64,000 bases of DNA from Bacteroidetes bacterium CG2_30_33_31 (GCA_001872625.1 MNXP01000043.1:1-64000), one strand, 5' to 3'. Positions 52,066 to 61,055 are shown, counted from the stretch's first letter. Numbers and translations are program-made. The notes: a model not told the origin generated them from the letters alone.

Positions 52066-54786
52066 CTAACCACATTTTGAATATCCACAGGAAGAGCAGA
52101 TTAAACAACCTTCTTTGTAAACTAAGCTTGTTTTACCACATTCGGGACATACATTTTTTTCATCCACTGTGCCATCTGGAACAAATTTCTTTATTGCCCT
52201 TACTATTCCAGCTTTCCAGGTGTTGATAGTGTCGTTTTCGAAATGCAGATTGTTTACTAAATCTACTACAAATGGTATAGGCATTCCATGGCGCAAGATT
52301 CCAGAAATAAGTTTTGCATAATTCCAAAATTCTTTGTCGAAGGCTCGCGATAAACCCCTGTATTCTTGTGTAATTCCACCTTTATCTACATATTCGAAAT
52401 CATAAGTGGTTTGGTTTTTATTGTTTTTATGCTTTACGATATTCCCTTGATTTACATAGCTTGGAATTATTAGGTCTTCGGATTTGCCACTAAAAATTTC
52501 GTAAGGGTGACCTTTATAAAGCCCTACAATAGCGATCCATTTTTCTTTATTGTTTTGAAAGCGGACAACTTCAGCTTCGAGACTTTGTGGCCGTTTTGGT
52601 GCTGTTGTAACTTTAAAGTCGTCGTCATCAGACTGAGGTGCATCAACTTTAGCCACCAAAACTCCTGAGCGTGAGCCATCGCGATAAACTGTCATGCCTT
52701 TGCAACCTGATTTCCACGCTTCTTGATAAATTTTTCCAATAAGTTCTTCATCGGCAGTTTCTGGAACATTTACTGTAACACTTATGGAATGATCTACCCA
52801 TTTTTGAACTGCTCCCTGCATACGGACTTTTGCTAACCAATCTACATCGTTTGCGGTAGCTCCGAAGTAGGGTGATTTTTCGATTATTTTATTCAAATCT
52901 TCATTGTTCATAAGCTTTACAGCTTCAGTATCATAATTATTGGCTTCGAGCCAAGTTACAAATTTATGATGAAATACATTATATGTTTCCCAGCTGTCTC
53001 CAATTTCATCTACAAAAGAAATGTTTGTTGATTTGTCATTTGGATTTACCTTACGGTTGCGACTATAAGAAACCATAAACACGGGTTCAATTCCAGAACT
53101 CGTTTGCGACATCATAGATGTAGTTCCTGTTGGAGCAATAGTCAAAAGAGAAATATTTCTTCTTCCATATTTTTTCATTTCCATTTCTAAACCTGGGCTA
53201 TTATCCCAAATACGACGCATAAAAGGATTGTTTTTTTCTCTTTCATAATTAAATATTGGGAATGCGCCTCTGTCTTTTGCGAGATTTACTGATGATTTGT
53301 ATGCTTCAATTGCTAAATATTTATGAACATCCACTGAAAATTCGACTGCCTCATCGGAACCATATTTCAAACCTAATGCTGCTAACATATCACCTTCAGC
53401 AGTTATTCCAATACCAGTTCTACGACCCAATTCGGTTTTCTTTTTTATGTTAGTCCATAGATTTCTTTCTACAAGTTTCAATTCTTCAATTTCTGGATCT
53501 GAATCTATTTTTGCAATTATCTTATCAATTTTTTCTTGTTCTAAGTCTATAATATCATCCATTATGCGCTGAGCCAAATGAATATGCTTTTGGAATAGGT
53601 GTGCGTCGAATTTCGCGTTTTCGGTAAATGGATTTTGAATGTAGCTATATAAATTTATTGCTAAAAGCCTGCAGCTATCATAAGCGCAAAGCGGGATTTC
53701 GCCGCATGGGTTAGTAGAAATGGTTTTAAAACCTAAGTCAGCATAGCTATCGGGTACAGATTCGCGAATAATAGTATCCCAAAATAGGATGCCAGGCTCC
53801 GCGGATTTCCATGCATTATGCACAATTTTATTCCACAATTGAGAAGGCTCAATAGTTTTTGTGTATTTTGGTTCTTTAGAATCTATTGGATATTGTTGTG
53901 TAAAATTTCTTTTATTGATTATAGATTCCATAAAATCATCAGTGATTTTTACGCTAACGTTGGCGCCAGTAACTTTAGTAGAATCCATTTTAGCATCAAT
54001 AAACATCTCTGAATCAGGATGCTTAACAGAAATGCTTAACATTAAAGCCCCACGGCGTCCATCTTGAGCAACTTCGCGAGTAGAGTTTGAATATCTTTCC
54101 ATAAAAGGAACAATTCCTGTGGAAGTTAGTGCGCTATTTTTTACAGGGCTTCCTTTAGGACGAATTCCACTAAGATCATGTCCAACACCTCCACGTCGTT
54201 TCATTAGCTGAACTTGCTCTTGATCAATTTTCATGATACCACCATAACTATCGGATTCGCCATCATTACCTATAACAAAACAATTGCTCAAGCTGCCAAT
54301 TTGCATTTCGTTGCCTATGCCTGCCATAGGACTGCCTTGTGGAAGTATATATTTAAATTCCTTAATTGCTTCAAAAAGTTCTTCTTCACTTACTGGATTA
54401 GCATATTTTTTTTCTATACGCGATAATTCTTTGGCAATTCTATGGTGCATATCGTTAGGAGTGAGTTCAAAAAGTTCTCCCTCACTATTTTTTAAAGCAT
54501 ATTTATTTACCCAAACCACTGCGGCCATTTCATCACCATTAAAATATTTTGTTGCTGCCTCAACTGCTTCATCATGTTTATATGTAATAAGTTCTGGTGC
54601 AGTTTGCACAATTATTTCGTCGCTCAATTCCTCCATATTAATTTTATCTTTTTCTAAATTTAATTTTACATCTCGTTTTCGGGATGATAGCAGTTCGTCG
54701 TAAAGTTCACTCTTCTTATCAACATTTCCACTGCCGGTCAAAGTGGTATCAAAACCTGCTTGATGAAATAAATCGTTTACAGTCAT
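52066..54786 (-). CDS. nrdJ: vitamin B12-dependent (class II) ribonucleoside-diphosphate reductase
   Basis: The 906-residue enzyme makes deoxyribonucleotides using adenosylcobalamin instead of a metal-cofactor small subunit. It has NPCGEIPLC near residue 360 with active-site residues, FVIGNDGESDSYGGIMK and VGHDLSGIRPKGSPVKNS near 190-215, and TIAPTGTTSMMSQTSSGIEPVF. A C-terminal zinc finger (VCPECGKTSLVYKEGCLICSSCGY) may bind DNA or act in re-reduction. No radical-generating NrdB subunit is adjacent. The gene is alone and upstream I see no B12 riboswitch consensus, so regulation is not visible. Confidence 0.95.
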   Translation of the reverse strand: MTVNDLFHQAGFDTTLTGSGNVDKKSELYDELLSSRKRDVKLNLEKDKINMEELSDEIIVQTAPELITYKHDEAVEAATKYFNGDEMAAVVWVNKYALKNSEGELFELTPNDMHHRIAKELSRIEKKYANPVSEEELFEAIKEFKYILPQGSPMAGIGNEMQIGSLSNCFVIGNDGESDSYGGIMKIDQEQVQLMKRRGGVGHDLSGIRPKGSPVKNSALTSTGIVPFMERYSNSTREVAQDGRRGALMLSISVKHPDSEMFIDAKMDSTKVTGANVSVKITDDFMESIINKRNFTQQYPIDSKEPKYTKTIEPSQLWNKIVHNAWKSAEPGILFWDTIIRESVPDSYADLGFKTISTNPCGEIPLCAYDSCRLLAINLYSYIQNPFTENAKFDAHLFQKHIHLAQRIMDDIIDLEQEKIDKIIAKIDSDPEIEELKLVERNLWTNIKKKTELGRRTGIGITAEGDMLAALGLKYGSDEAVEFSVDVHKYLAIEAYKSSVNLAKDRGAFPIFNYEREKNNPFMRRIWDNSPGLEMEMKKYGRRNISLLTIAPTGTTSMMSQTSSGIEPVFMVSYSRNRKVNPNDKSTNISFVDEIGDSWETYNVFHHKFVTWLEANNYDTEAVKLMNNEDLNKIIEKSPYFGATANDVDWLAKVRMQGAVQKWVDHSISVTVNVPETADEELIGKIYQEAWKSGCKGMTVYRDGSRSGVLVAKVDAPQSDDDDFKVTTAPKRPQSLEAEVVRFQNNKEKWIAIVGLYKGHPYEIFSGKSEDLIIPSYVNQGNIVKHKNNKNQTTYDFEYVDKGGITQEYRGLSRAFDKEFWNYAKLISGILRHGMPIPFVVDLVNNLHFENDTINTWKAGIVRAIKKFVPDGTVDEKNVCPECGKTSLVYKEGCLICSSCGYSKCG

Positions 54787-55024
54787 TATCAGTTTGTTTG
54801 TTTAATAGATTGATTGTCAGCACACATTATATTACTTATGTAACCCCCAATTGCGATTACGAATATATTGTAAGAAATTAAATTGTAGCTTGAGAATTAT
54901 TAACAAAAAATTTTAGTTTTCAACTATGTGCTAAGTCCTTGAAACTGAAACTAAAAGCTATTTATTTTTTTTTTAATATTCTTATTTTCCAGATTATCAG
55001 TGTTTTAATTAAATTTTGTGCAAA

Positions 55025-55456
55025 TTAAAAAGTTTTTTGCCAAATTATTTTCTTTCCAAAACCAAGCCTATTGTCTGTTAGTTTATAGAAATCGGGCTCA
55101 ATAATCCACAAGGTTTCCAAATGCAATAGTGCATAAGGAAACGCTTTTAAATAAATATTTTTTGCTTTAGAAATTTTGAAATCATCAGCTTCGCTAACTT
55201 TTCCAGTGATTTGTAGTCCCTGAATTTTACCAATCATTTTTGTTTCAAGAACTATTCCAGCTGCTATTTTTTGGTTTGCTAAAATTTCAGCCGAGTGTCG
55301 AGTTTTTTTATCAGAGCTGAAAACAAAGTAGTTTTCTTCTTCACTAAAGGCGTAGAAACAATGTGAAATATAAGGTTTGTTTTCTGAGGATGTAGCAATA
55401 GTTAGCACATGATGTTCTTTTATGAAGTCAATTATTTTGGTGTCGGGTGCAAGCAT
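55025..55456 (-). CDS. pyridoxamine 5'-phosphate oxidase-like (FMN-binding split barrel) protein
   Basis: The 143-residue protein has a split beta-barrel of the PNPOx-like/YhbP type. The segments HHVLTIATSSENKPYISHCFY, FSSDKKTRHSAEILANQ and IQGLQITGKV match it. Members bind flavin or heme-like cofactors; the substrate is unknown. I place the start at the ATG at 55456 (MLAPDTKI) because it follows the promoter at 55481 by a normal leader. A TTG nine codons earlier would lie in the promoter. It is divergent from the TauE gene. Confidence 0.75.
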   Translation of the reverse strand: MLAPDTKIIDFIKEHHVLTIATSSENKPYISHCFYAFSEEENYFVFSSDKKTRHSAEILANQKIAAGIVLETKMIGKIQGLQITGKVSEADDFKISKAKNIYLKAFPYALLHLETLWIIEPDFYKLTDNRLGFGKKIIWQKTF

Positions 55457-55480
55457 TAAAATAAAATTTGTAATAGTTGG

Positions 55481-55488
55481 CAAAAGTA
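55481..55488 (-). promoter_or_regulatory. -7 promoter box TACTTTTG
   Basis: The minus strand reads TACTTTTG, 25 bases before the ATG at 55456, supporting the shortened start. Confidence 0.5.
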
Positions 55489-55521
55489 AATTTATTTCCT
55501 TTGCTCTTTAATTACTGTGTA

Positions 55522-56310
55522 ATGACTTTTTTTGAAATAATAATATTGATAGTAGCTGGAGTATTGGTAGGGTTTATAAATACTTTAGCTGGAGGTGGCT
55601 CCATCATTTCGCTTTCTCTTTTAATGTTTATGGGGTTACCAGCAAATGTGGCGAATGGTACTAATAGAATTGCAATATTTTTGCAGACACTAACCGCAAC
55701 GAGAGAATTCAAAAAAGCAGGACTTCTGACTTCAAAGAAAGCTTACTTTTTAGGTATTCCTGCTGTTTTTGGTTCTGTTGTAGGCTCTTTTATTGCCATC
55801 GAAATTAATAAAGAGCTTTTCGAAAAAGTTATGGTGGCCATTATGGTAGTCATGCTATTTTTCATTTTTTATAAGCCCTCAGTGTGGCTCAAAGGTAAGC
55901 AGGAGCTTCTGAATAAGAAATCCAGTTGGTTTCAATATTTAATATTTTTTTTTATAGGTATTTACGGAGGATTTATTCATGCTGGAATTGGTTATCTATT
56001 ATTGATTTCATTGGTGCTTGGCGCTGGATTCGATTTATTGCAAGCTAATGCGGTTAAGACTTTAATTGTTTTAATGTTTATTCCTTTCAGTCTGCTGGTT
56101 TTTGCTTTTGGTGGACAAATAAATTATATTTATGGTTTAGTGCTTGCCATTGGAAATATTATTGGAGCTTTTGTGGCTTCTAAATTTGCAGTGGAAAAAG
56201 GAGCCAATTTTGTTCGGTGGGTCATTTTAATTGTGGTTATAGTTACCGCTCTTCACATTTTTGGATTGATTGATTTTGGAAAGATATTTACCAAAATATC
56301 CTTAAAATAA
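55522..56310 (+). CDS. TauE/SafE-family sulfite or organic-anion exporter
   Basis: The 262-residue membrane protein has about eight helices. The two characteristic half-repeats open VGFINTLAGGGSIISLSLLMFMGLPANVANGTNR, which matches the TauE/SafE motif (G..n.laGGG..i..P.l...G.p...A.gTn). The usual cargo is sulfite, sulfoacetate or other small anions; the cargo here is unknown. The start is the ATG at 55522, because the upstream in-frame TTG would add a non-hydrophobic tail over the neighbouring promoter. It is monocistronic. Confidence 0.9.
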   Translation: MTFFEIIILIVAGVLVGFINTLAGGGSIISLSLLMFMGLPANVANGTNRIAIFLQTLTATREFKKAGLLTSKKAYFLGIPAVFGSVVGSFIAIEINKELFEKVMVAIMVVMLFFIFYKPSVWLKGKQELLNKKSSWFQYLIFFFIGIYGGFIHAGIGYLLLISLVLGAGFDLLQANAVKTLIVLMFIPFSLLVFAFGGQINYIYGLVLAIGNIIGAFVASKFAVEKGANFVRWVILIVVIVTALHIFGLIDFGKIFTKISLK

Positions 56311-56367
56311 CTATTTTATTAATTCATAATCATTGCTGTTTGAAAACAGAGTTGCCAAAAAAATAAA

Positions 56368-56375
56368 TACTTTTG
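56368..56375 (+). promoter_or_regulatory. -7 promoter box TACTTTTG
   Basis: Exact TAnnTTTG match, 148 bases before the first outer-membrane paralogue. The leader it would produce contains repeat copy B. Confidence 0.45.
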
Positions 56376-56405
56376 CTCATGGTAATTTGTAAAGTAACAA
56401 AGCAA

Positions 56406-56473
56406 AATTACCAAAAATTTGAAATTATCTTTGGGTCTCACTTCTTTTGGATTCTTTTTGTAGGCCAATAGTA
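56406..56473. repeat. degenerate intergenic repeat, copy B
   Basis: 56431-56458 matches 870-897 at 25 of 28 positions, in the same register on both sides. It is located in the predicted leader of the first outer-membrane paralogue. Confidence 0.45.
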
Positions 56474-56523
56474 ATCCATAAATTAGATTTACTATTCTTT
56501 TAAGTGTTGATTAATAAAGAAAT

Positions 56524-57150
56524 ATGAAAAAAATCGAGTTTATTATTATTTGTTTGTTATTGACAATTTCAATGCTTAATGCTTCTGATTTTAAAGGAAG
56601 CATTAAATTATTGGATAAACAAAGTTTTACTCTTGACCAAGGTAATTTGGTTTTTAGTGCGGGATATGGAGTGCCAAATTTTGCTGGATTTATGTATATT
56701 AATAACCAAATTAATCCAGTTCACATTTCATCTGAAGTTGGTCCTTGGCATTTTAAAGCGGAATATTTTATAAGCGATGAAATAAGTATTGGCTTGGCAA
56801 CAAATATAGTTAGGGCTCGCTCTACTTGGGTTTATGTTGATGGTGCAAAACACTATAAGGAAACTTTAGATTACAGTTCAACATCATTTAATTTTAGATT
56901 TAATTATCATTATTTTAATGAAGGAAATTGGGATATTTACGCAGGTTCTGGAATTGGTTATAGATATTCTGAAACCAATTTCTTTACAGAAGTTCCAAAT
57001 AGAAAAAGCTATTCGCGTCCAGCCATTCTTCCCATCGGCTTCGAAATTACTGGAGGTGTGAGGTATTTTATAGCTGAAAATATTGGGATATATTTAGAAA
57101 CTGGACTTGCTAAATCGCTTGTCCAAGGTGGTTTAGCAATTAAACTTTAA
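56524..57150 (+). CDS. outer-membrane beta-barrel protein, paralogue 1
   Basis: The 208-residue protein has a signal peptide (1-20, ending LNA). An eight-strand-like small barrel has aromatic girdles (FKAEYFISDEISIGLATNI, STSFNFRFNYHYFNEGNWDIYAG) and a C-terminal strand ending in a hydrophobic residue (AIKL). It resembles outer-membrane porin-like small barrels of Bacteroidota. Function unknown. A second gene 112 bases downstream encodes a clear paralogue, so the pair arose by duplication. Confidence 0.75.
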   Translation: MKKIEFIIICLLLTISMLNASDFKGSIKLLDKQSFTLDQGNLVFSAGYGVPNFAGFMYINNQINPVHISSEVGPWHFKAEYFISDEISIGLATNIVRARSTWVYVDGAKHYKETLDYSSTSFNFRFNYHYFNEGNWDIYAGSGIGYRYSETNFFTEVPNRKSYSRPAILPIGFEITGGVRYFIAENIGIYLETGLAKSLVQGGLAIKL

Positions 57151-57194
57151 ATTTATTTTTTAAGAAGTCTTTCCCTTTAATTAGAAAAAATAGT

Positions 57195-57202
57195 TACTTT
57201 TG
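57195..57202 (+). promoter_or_regulatory. -7 promoter box TACTTTTG
   Basis: Exact TAnnTTTG match, 60 bases before the second outer-membrane paralogue, so the duplicated genes are probably transcribed separately. Confidence 0.5.
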
Positions 57203-57262
57203 TTTTTACAAGAATTTATTTTACAAGCAAATTAGTCAATTCAATTTTTTAAATTCGTAATC

Positions 57263-57937
57263 ATGAAAAAATATTTACTTTTTGTATCAATGTTTATTTT
57301 TACAATTTCCACAATAAAAGCTGATGATTTATCTTTCGGGGGAAATGGAGGCCCTGTAAGAAAAGGAAATAATGCAGATTTTTTAGGTTTATTTCTTGAT
57401 GATGGTAATTTAGTCTTTTGCGCTGGCTATGGCACTCCAAATTTAATGAGTGCAGTATTCACTACGTTTAAAAAATATGGCGATTATACAGGCTCCTCCT
57501 TTGGCCCTTTACACATTAAATTTGAATATTTTTTAAGTGATGAATTTGGCATTGGTATATCATCAAATATCGCTTCATCGCAGTCAACCTGGGTTTTTGT
57601 AATTGATAGCAATAGTTATAAGGAATCTTTGAATTATAATTCTACATCTTTCAATGTAAGATTTAATTACCATTTTTATAGCGAAGGACGATTGGATATT
57701 TTTGCTGGAGGGGGTTTAGGATATAGATTTTCAAATTCTAAATTCACATCTGAAGACCCAAAGAGGAAATTAAGTTTTAGCCTACCAAATTATTTTCCTG
57801 TGGGATTTGAAGCTACTTGTGGAATTCGTTATTTTTTCAACGACAATATAGGAATTTATGCAGAAGTTGGAATTGCAAAGTCTATTATTCAAGCAGGCAT
57901 TGCAATTAATATTGATACTAAAAATATCAAATTGTAA
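57263..57937 (+). CDS. outer-membrane beta-barrel protein, paralogue 2
   Basis: The 224-residue protein has a signal peptide (about 1-20, ending IKA) and a barrel matching paralogue 1 strand by strand. Conserved blocks include DDGNLVFCAGYGTPN (compare DQGNLVFSAGYGVPN), STSFNVRFNYHFYSEG and GIRYFFNDNIGIYAEVGIAKS. It is longer at the N-terminus by a Gly/Asn-rich insert (GGNGGPVRKGNN). Function unknown. It has its own promoter. Confidence 0.75.
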   Translation: MKKYLLFVSMFIFTISTIKADDLSFGGNGGPVRKGNNADFLGLFLDDGNLVFCAGYGTPNLMSAVFTTFKKYGDYTGSSFGPLHIKFEYFLSDEFGIGISSNIASSQSTWVFVIDSNSYKESLNYNSTSFNVRFNYHFYSEGRLDIFAGGGLGYRFSNSKFTSEDPKRKLSFSLPNYFPVGFEATCGIRYFFNDNIGIYAEVGIAKSIIQAGIAINIDTKNIKL

Positions 57938-57970
57938 TTTCCCAGGATGAATATTGAAAGTTTAAGCTTT

Positions 57971-58489
57971 TTATATAAGTGAATTATCAACATTTTGACC
58001 ATCATATTTCTGAATTTCGTCATGAAAAAATATTAATTCAATGCCTACTTCTTTGAACATAGCTTCAGTTTCTAGACCATCATGATATTTTCTTTCACAC
58101 ACTACCTTCACAATTCCACAATTAATTATAAGCATGGCACAGGTTCTACAAGGAGTCATTCTGCAATATAAAGTGCTGCCATTTAGTGCGATACCTCGCC
58201 TTGCGGCTTGAGTTATGGCGTTTTGTTCTGCATGAACTGTCCTTACGCAATGTTGAGTTATATGCCCATCCTCATGAATTACCTTTTTATACAGATGTCC
58301 AACTTCGTCGCAATGTGCCAATCCTTTAGGCGAGCCAACGTAACCAGTTACTAAAATTTGCTTGTCTTTAGTTATTACACAGCCACTTCTTCCGCGGTCA
58401 CATGTAGCTCTAGAAGCCACTGTATTTGCTAAATCCAAAAAATATTCGTCCCAAGAAGGGCGATAATGAGAAGATATTTCTTCCGACAT
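57971..58489 (-). CDS. deoxycytidylate (dCMP) deaminase, ComEB family
   Basis: The 172-residue zinc deaminase has HAE at 86-88 (His ligand and catalytic Glu) and PCRTC with Cys 114 and 117 as zinc ligands. The N-terminal SWDEYFLDLANTVASRATCDRG is typical of dCMP deaminases. It converts dCMP to dUMP for thymidylate synthesis. It is last in a three-gene operon after the kinase (3-base gap) and the LOG protein. Confidence 0.92.
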   Translation of the reverse strand: MSEEISSHYRPSWDEYFLDLANTVASRATCDRGRSGCVITKDKQILVTGYVGSPKGLAHCDEVGHLYKKVIHEDGHITQHCVRTVHAEQNAITQAARRGIALNGSTLYCRMTPCRTCAMLIINCGIVKVVCERKYHDGLETEAMFKEVGIELIFFHDEIQKYDGQNVDNSLI

Positions 58490-58492
58490 AAT

Positions 58493-59050
58493 TTAAATTT
58501 TTAATTTTTTCAATACAAACTCAATTTCATTGTTTAACTCAGCCTTAGTTTTATTATTCTTAAAGAGGAAGTCAGCCATAATAATACATTTTAAAAGGTT
58601 TTGTTTATTTGGATCATCGGACTCCATTTCACGTTGTTCGTTGGAGATAAAGGTTTCAAAATCAACATTATCAGTTGAAGATTTACGTATTTTTATTCTT
58701 TGAAACCGCAATTTTGCATCGGCATCTACAGCAAATAAATAGAAATTATTTCTTTTTCTAAGAGATTGTATTTCTCCAATTGTGCGGATACTTTCAATAA
58801 CACAATTTTTTCCTGAGGTCTCACTTCTCTTGTAAAGTTCATCAATAATATATGAGGGTGAATTATTAGCTCTCAAGTCGTTGGCAACTTTGGTCATTGA
58901 GTCGCGGTCGATGTTAAGTTTTCGTTTTTCAATTTCCTCAATAATAAATTGCCGAGCCGAAAAATGCAGAAATCCTCTTTCTTCCTTAAGATAATCTACA
59001 ATAGTGCCTTTACCAGCGCCCAAAGTACCAGTGATTCCTATAATGACCAT
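58493..59050 (-). CDS. UPF0200-like nucleotide kinase
   Basis: The 185-residue P-loop protein has GITGTLGAGKGTIVDYL (Walker A) near the N-terminus and a CoA-kinase/adenylate-kinase-like fold with ESIRTIGEIQSL. It resembles dephospho-CoA-kinase-like UPF0200 and dNMP-kinase proteins. Its neighbours suggest it phosphorylates a nucleoside monophosphate, but its substrate is not known. It starts one base after the LOG stop and ends three bases before dCMP deaminase, so the three are tightly co-translated. Confidence 0.72.
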   Translation of the reverse strand: MVIIGITGTLGAGKGTIVDYLKEERGFLHFSARQFIIEEIEKRKLNIDRDSMTKVANDLRANNSPSYIIDELYKRSETSGKNCVIESIRTIGEIQSLRKRNNFYLFAVDADAKLRFQRIKIRKSSTDNVDFETFISNEQREMESDDPNKQNLLKCIIMADFLFKNNKTKAELNNEIEFVLKKLKI

Positions 59051-59051
59051 A

Positions 59052-59654
59052 TCAATAAGTCTTTTTTTGTTTTAAATCATTTATCCATTTTTCATCGACA
59101 GCAAGAGGAACAAAATTTTGCAATTCTTTAATTAATTCTGCTGGTTCTGAGCTGAATATGACATTATGTCGATGCTGGAATTTCATAAATTTTTCTTCAA
59201 GAATATGATCCAAAAACATTATAAGTTTGTCATAAAATCCATCAACATTAAGAAATCCTACTGGTTTTTCCGACCAGCCCAATTGAAAATATGTCAAAAC
59301 CTCCATAACCTCATCGAGCGTTCCGAATCCCCCAGGCATTGCAATAAAAGCGTCTGACAAATCATTTATTAAGTTTTTTCTGTCGCTCATGTTTTCTACA
59401 ATATGCATTTTGCTGAGGTTTTCATGTCCTACTTCTCTATCTTTCAACATTTTTGGAATTACGCCAATTGCTTGGCCATCATTAGTCAAAACTTCATCGG
59501 CAATTATGCCCATTAAACCAACTTTTCCACCGCCAAACACGAGTTCTATATTGTTTTTAGCCATCAACCTACCTAATTCAGCAGCTTTTTCTGAATATAT
59601 TTCTTTTGCTCCTATGCTTGAACCACAAAATACCCCAATACTATTAATTAACAT
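59052..59654 (-). CDS. LOG family nucleotide 5'-monophosphate phosphoribohydrolase
   Basis: The 200-residue protein has the LOG signature PGGFGTLDEVMEVLTYFQLG and the earlier GVFCGSSIGAKEIY, LVFGGGKVGLMG. Members cleave nucleoside 5'-monophosphates to base and ribose 5-phosphate. Plants use one for cytokinin activation, while the bacterial role is often purine or pyrimidine nucleotide clearance. It leads the operon with the kinase and dCMP deaminase. Confidence 0.9.
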   Translation of the reverse strand: MLINSIGVFCGSSIGAKEIYSEKAAELGRLMAKNNIELVFGGGKVGLMGIIADEVLTNDGQAIGVIPKMLKDREVGHENLSKMHIVENMSDRKNLINDLSDAFIAMPGGFGTLDEVMEVLTYFQLGWSEKPVGFLNVDGFYDKLIMFLDHILEEKFMKFQHRHNVIFSSEPAELIKELQNFVPLAVDEKWINDLKQKKTY

Positions 59655-59789
59655 TATAACAATGGTTTATATCAATAAATTTAATTATATTTACTTCGGC
59701 TAAGATATTATTTTTTCATAAATTGCTAATATTCAATTTTTGCAAATATTAAGGCATCAAATTGAGCATAGATTACAATAAATTTTTGA

Positions 59790-59797
59790 TATTTTTG
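59790..59797 (+). promoter_or_regulatory. -7 promoter box TATTTTTG for manA
   Basis: Exact TAnnTTTG match, 19 bases before the manA ATG. Confidence 0.5.
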
Positions 59798-59815
59798 TAG
59801 CATTAATATTTCATC

Positions 59816-60796
59816 ATGAATCTATTATTGCCATTAAAATTTAAGCCAATATTTAAAGATAAAATTTGGGGAGGAAATAAAATTCAAAGCGATTTGCATT
59901 ACAATTTTGACCCATTACCAAACTGTGGAGAAGCATGGATGATAAGCGGAATTGAAGGTTTTGAGTCAGTAGTTTCAGAAGGGCCTTTAGCCGATAATAC
60001 TTTGAGTGAGCTCATTGAAGTTTTTATGGGCGAACTTGTGGGGGAGAAAGTTTATGAACAATTTGAAAATGAGTTTCCATTGCTAATAAAATTTTTAGAT
60101 ACTTCGCAATGGCTTAGCATACAAGTTCATCCCGATGACGAATTAGCTAAATTGCGTGGCTATGAAAGAGGAAAAACTGAAATGTGGTATATATTGAATG
60201 CCGACAAAGATGCAAAATTGATTAGCGGATTCAAGAGTAAAATCTCTAAAGCGGAATATGTTCAAAAACTTGAGAACAATACTCTTAAGGAGGTTTTAAA
60301 TTTTGAAAATGTAAAAAAAGGCGAAGCGTTTTATTTGCCATCGGGAAGAATTCATGCAATTGGTCCAGGTATACTTTTGGCTGAAATTCAGCAATCCTCC
60401 GATATTACTTACAGAATATATGACTGGGAAAGACTTGATGCAAATGGAAATTCGCGTGAATTGCACATTGATGATGCTTTAGATGCCATAGATTTTGATT
60501 TATATGATAAATATAAATTAGAATTTCCATCCATAGAAAATGAGACAGTTAGTATTATTGATGAAAAATATTTTAGCACCAATCTCATGCATTTTCATAA
60601 AGCTGTAACAAAAGATTACGAAGAGATAGATTCGTTTATTATTTACATAATCACTGAAGGTTCTATGAAAATGGTTTACGAAGGTGGCGAAATGGATTTG
60701 GGAACTGGAGATGTGGTGCTATTGCCTGCCATAATGAATAAGGTAAATATTTTTCCAACACCTTTTATTAATCTTTTAGAGGTTTACATAAAATAA
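59816..60796 (+). CDS. manA: mannose-6-phosphate isomerase, class I
   Basis: The 326-residue zinc enzyme interconverts fructose 6-phosphate and mannose 6-phosphate, feeding mannose and GDP-sugar synthesis. The family segments are KFKPIFKDKIWGGNKI, SIQVHPDDELAK (zinc His), KTEMWYIL, PSGRIHAIGPG and ITYRIYDWERLD. Length matches the short class I form common in Firmicutes and Bacteroidota. It is monocistronic with a short leader. Confidence 0.96.
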   Translation: MNLLLPLKFKPIFKDKIWGGNKIQSDLHYNFDPLPNCGEAWMISGIEGFESVVSEGPLADNTLSELIEVFMGELVGEKVYEQFENEFPLLIKFLDTSQWLSIQVHPDDELAKLRGYERGKTEMWYILNADKDAKLISGFKSKISKAEYVQKLENNTLKEVLNFENVKKGEAFYLPSGRIHAIGPGILLAEIQQSSDITYRIYDWERLDANGNSRELHIDDALDAIDFDLYDKYKLEFPSIENETVSIIDEKYFSTNLMHFHKAVTKDYEEIDSFIIYIITEGSMKMVYEGGEMDLGTGDVVLLPAIMNKVNIFPTPFINLLEVYIK

Positions 60797-61003
60797 TCAA
60801 ATAAGAAAAGAAATTCGACCTTTTTTTCGATACAGATTTTAAAATTTGATAAAAAAATTCAATTTTTTATTTATTACAAATTTAATATTGTTAAATTATT
60901 AACTGTAATTAATTATCATTCAATAAATTGAGTTTGAATAATTTGTAAATATTTAAAAGCAAAAAAAAGACTTTAATTTTCAGAAATATAAATTGTTATT
61001 TTA

Positions 61004-61011
61004 TACTTTTG
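61004..61011 (+). promoter_or_regulatory. -7 promoter box TACTTTTG of the nqr operon
   Basis: Exact TAnnTTTG match, 45 bases before the nqrA ATG. Confidence 0.6.
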
Positions 61012-61055
61012 CGCACTTATATTATTAATATCAAACTAAGGATTAATATTACAAT

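Noticed and set aside
54284..54703. Open frame on the plus strand opposite the nrdJ N-terminus (139 codons).
   Set aside because: Antisense shadow; the nrdJ frame carries the class II reductase motifs.
54787..55024. Possible cobalamin riboswitch upstream of nrdJ.
   Set aside because: No B12-box consensus or multi-stem layout is recognisable by eye; left as a check.
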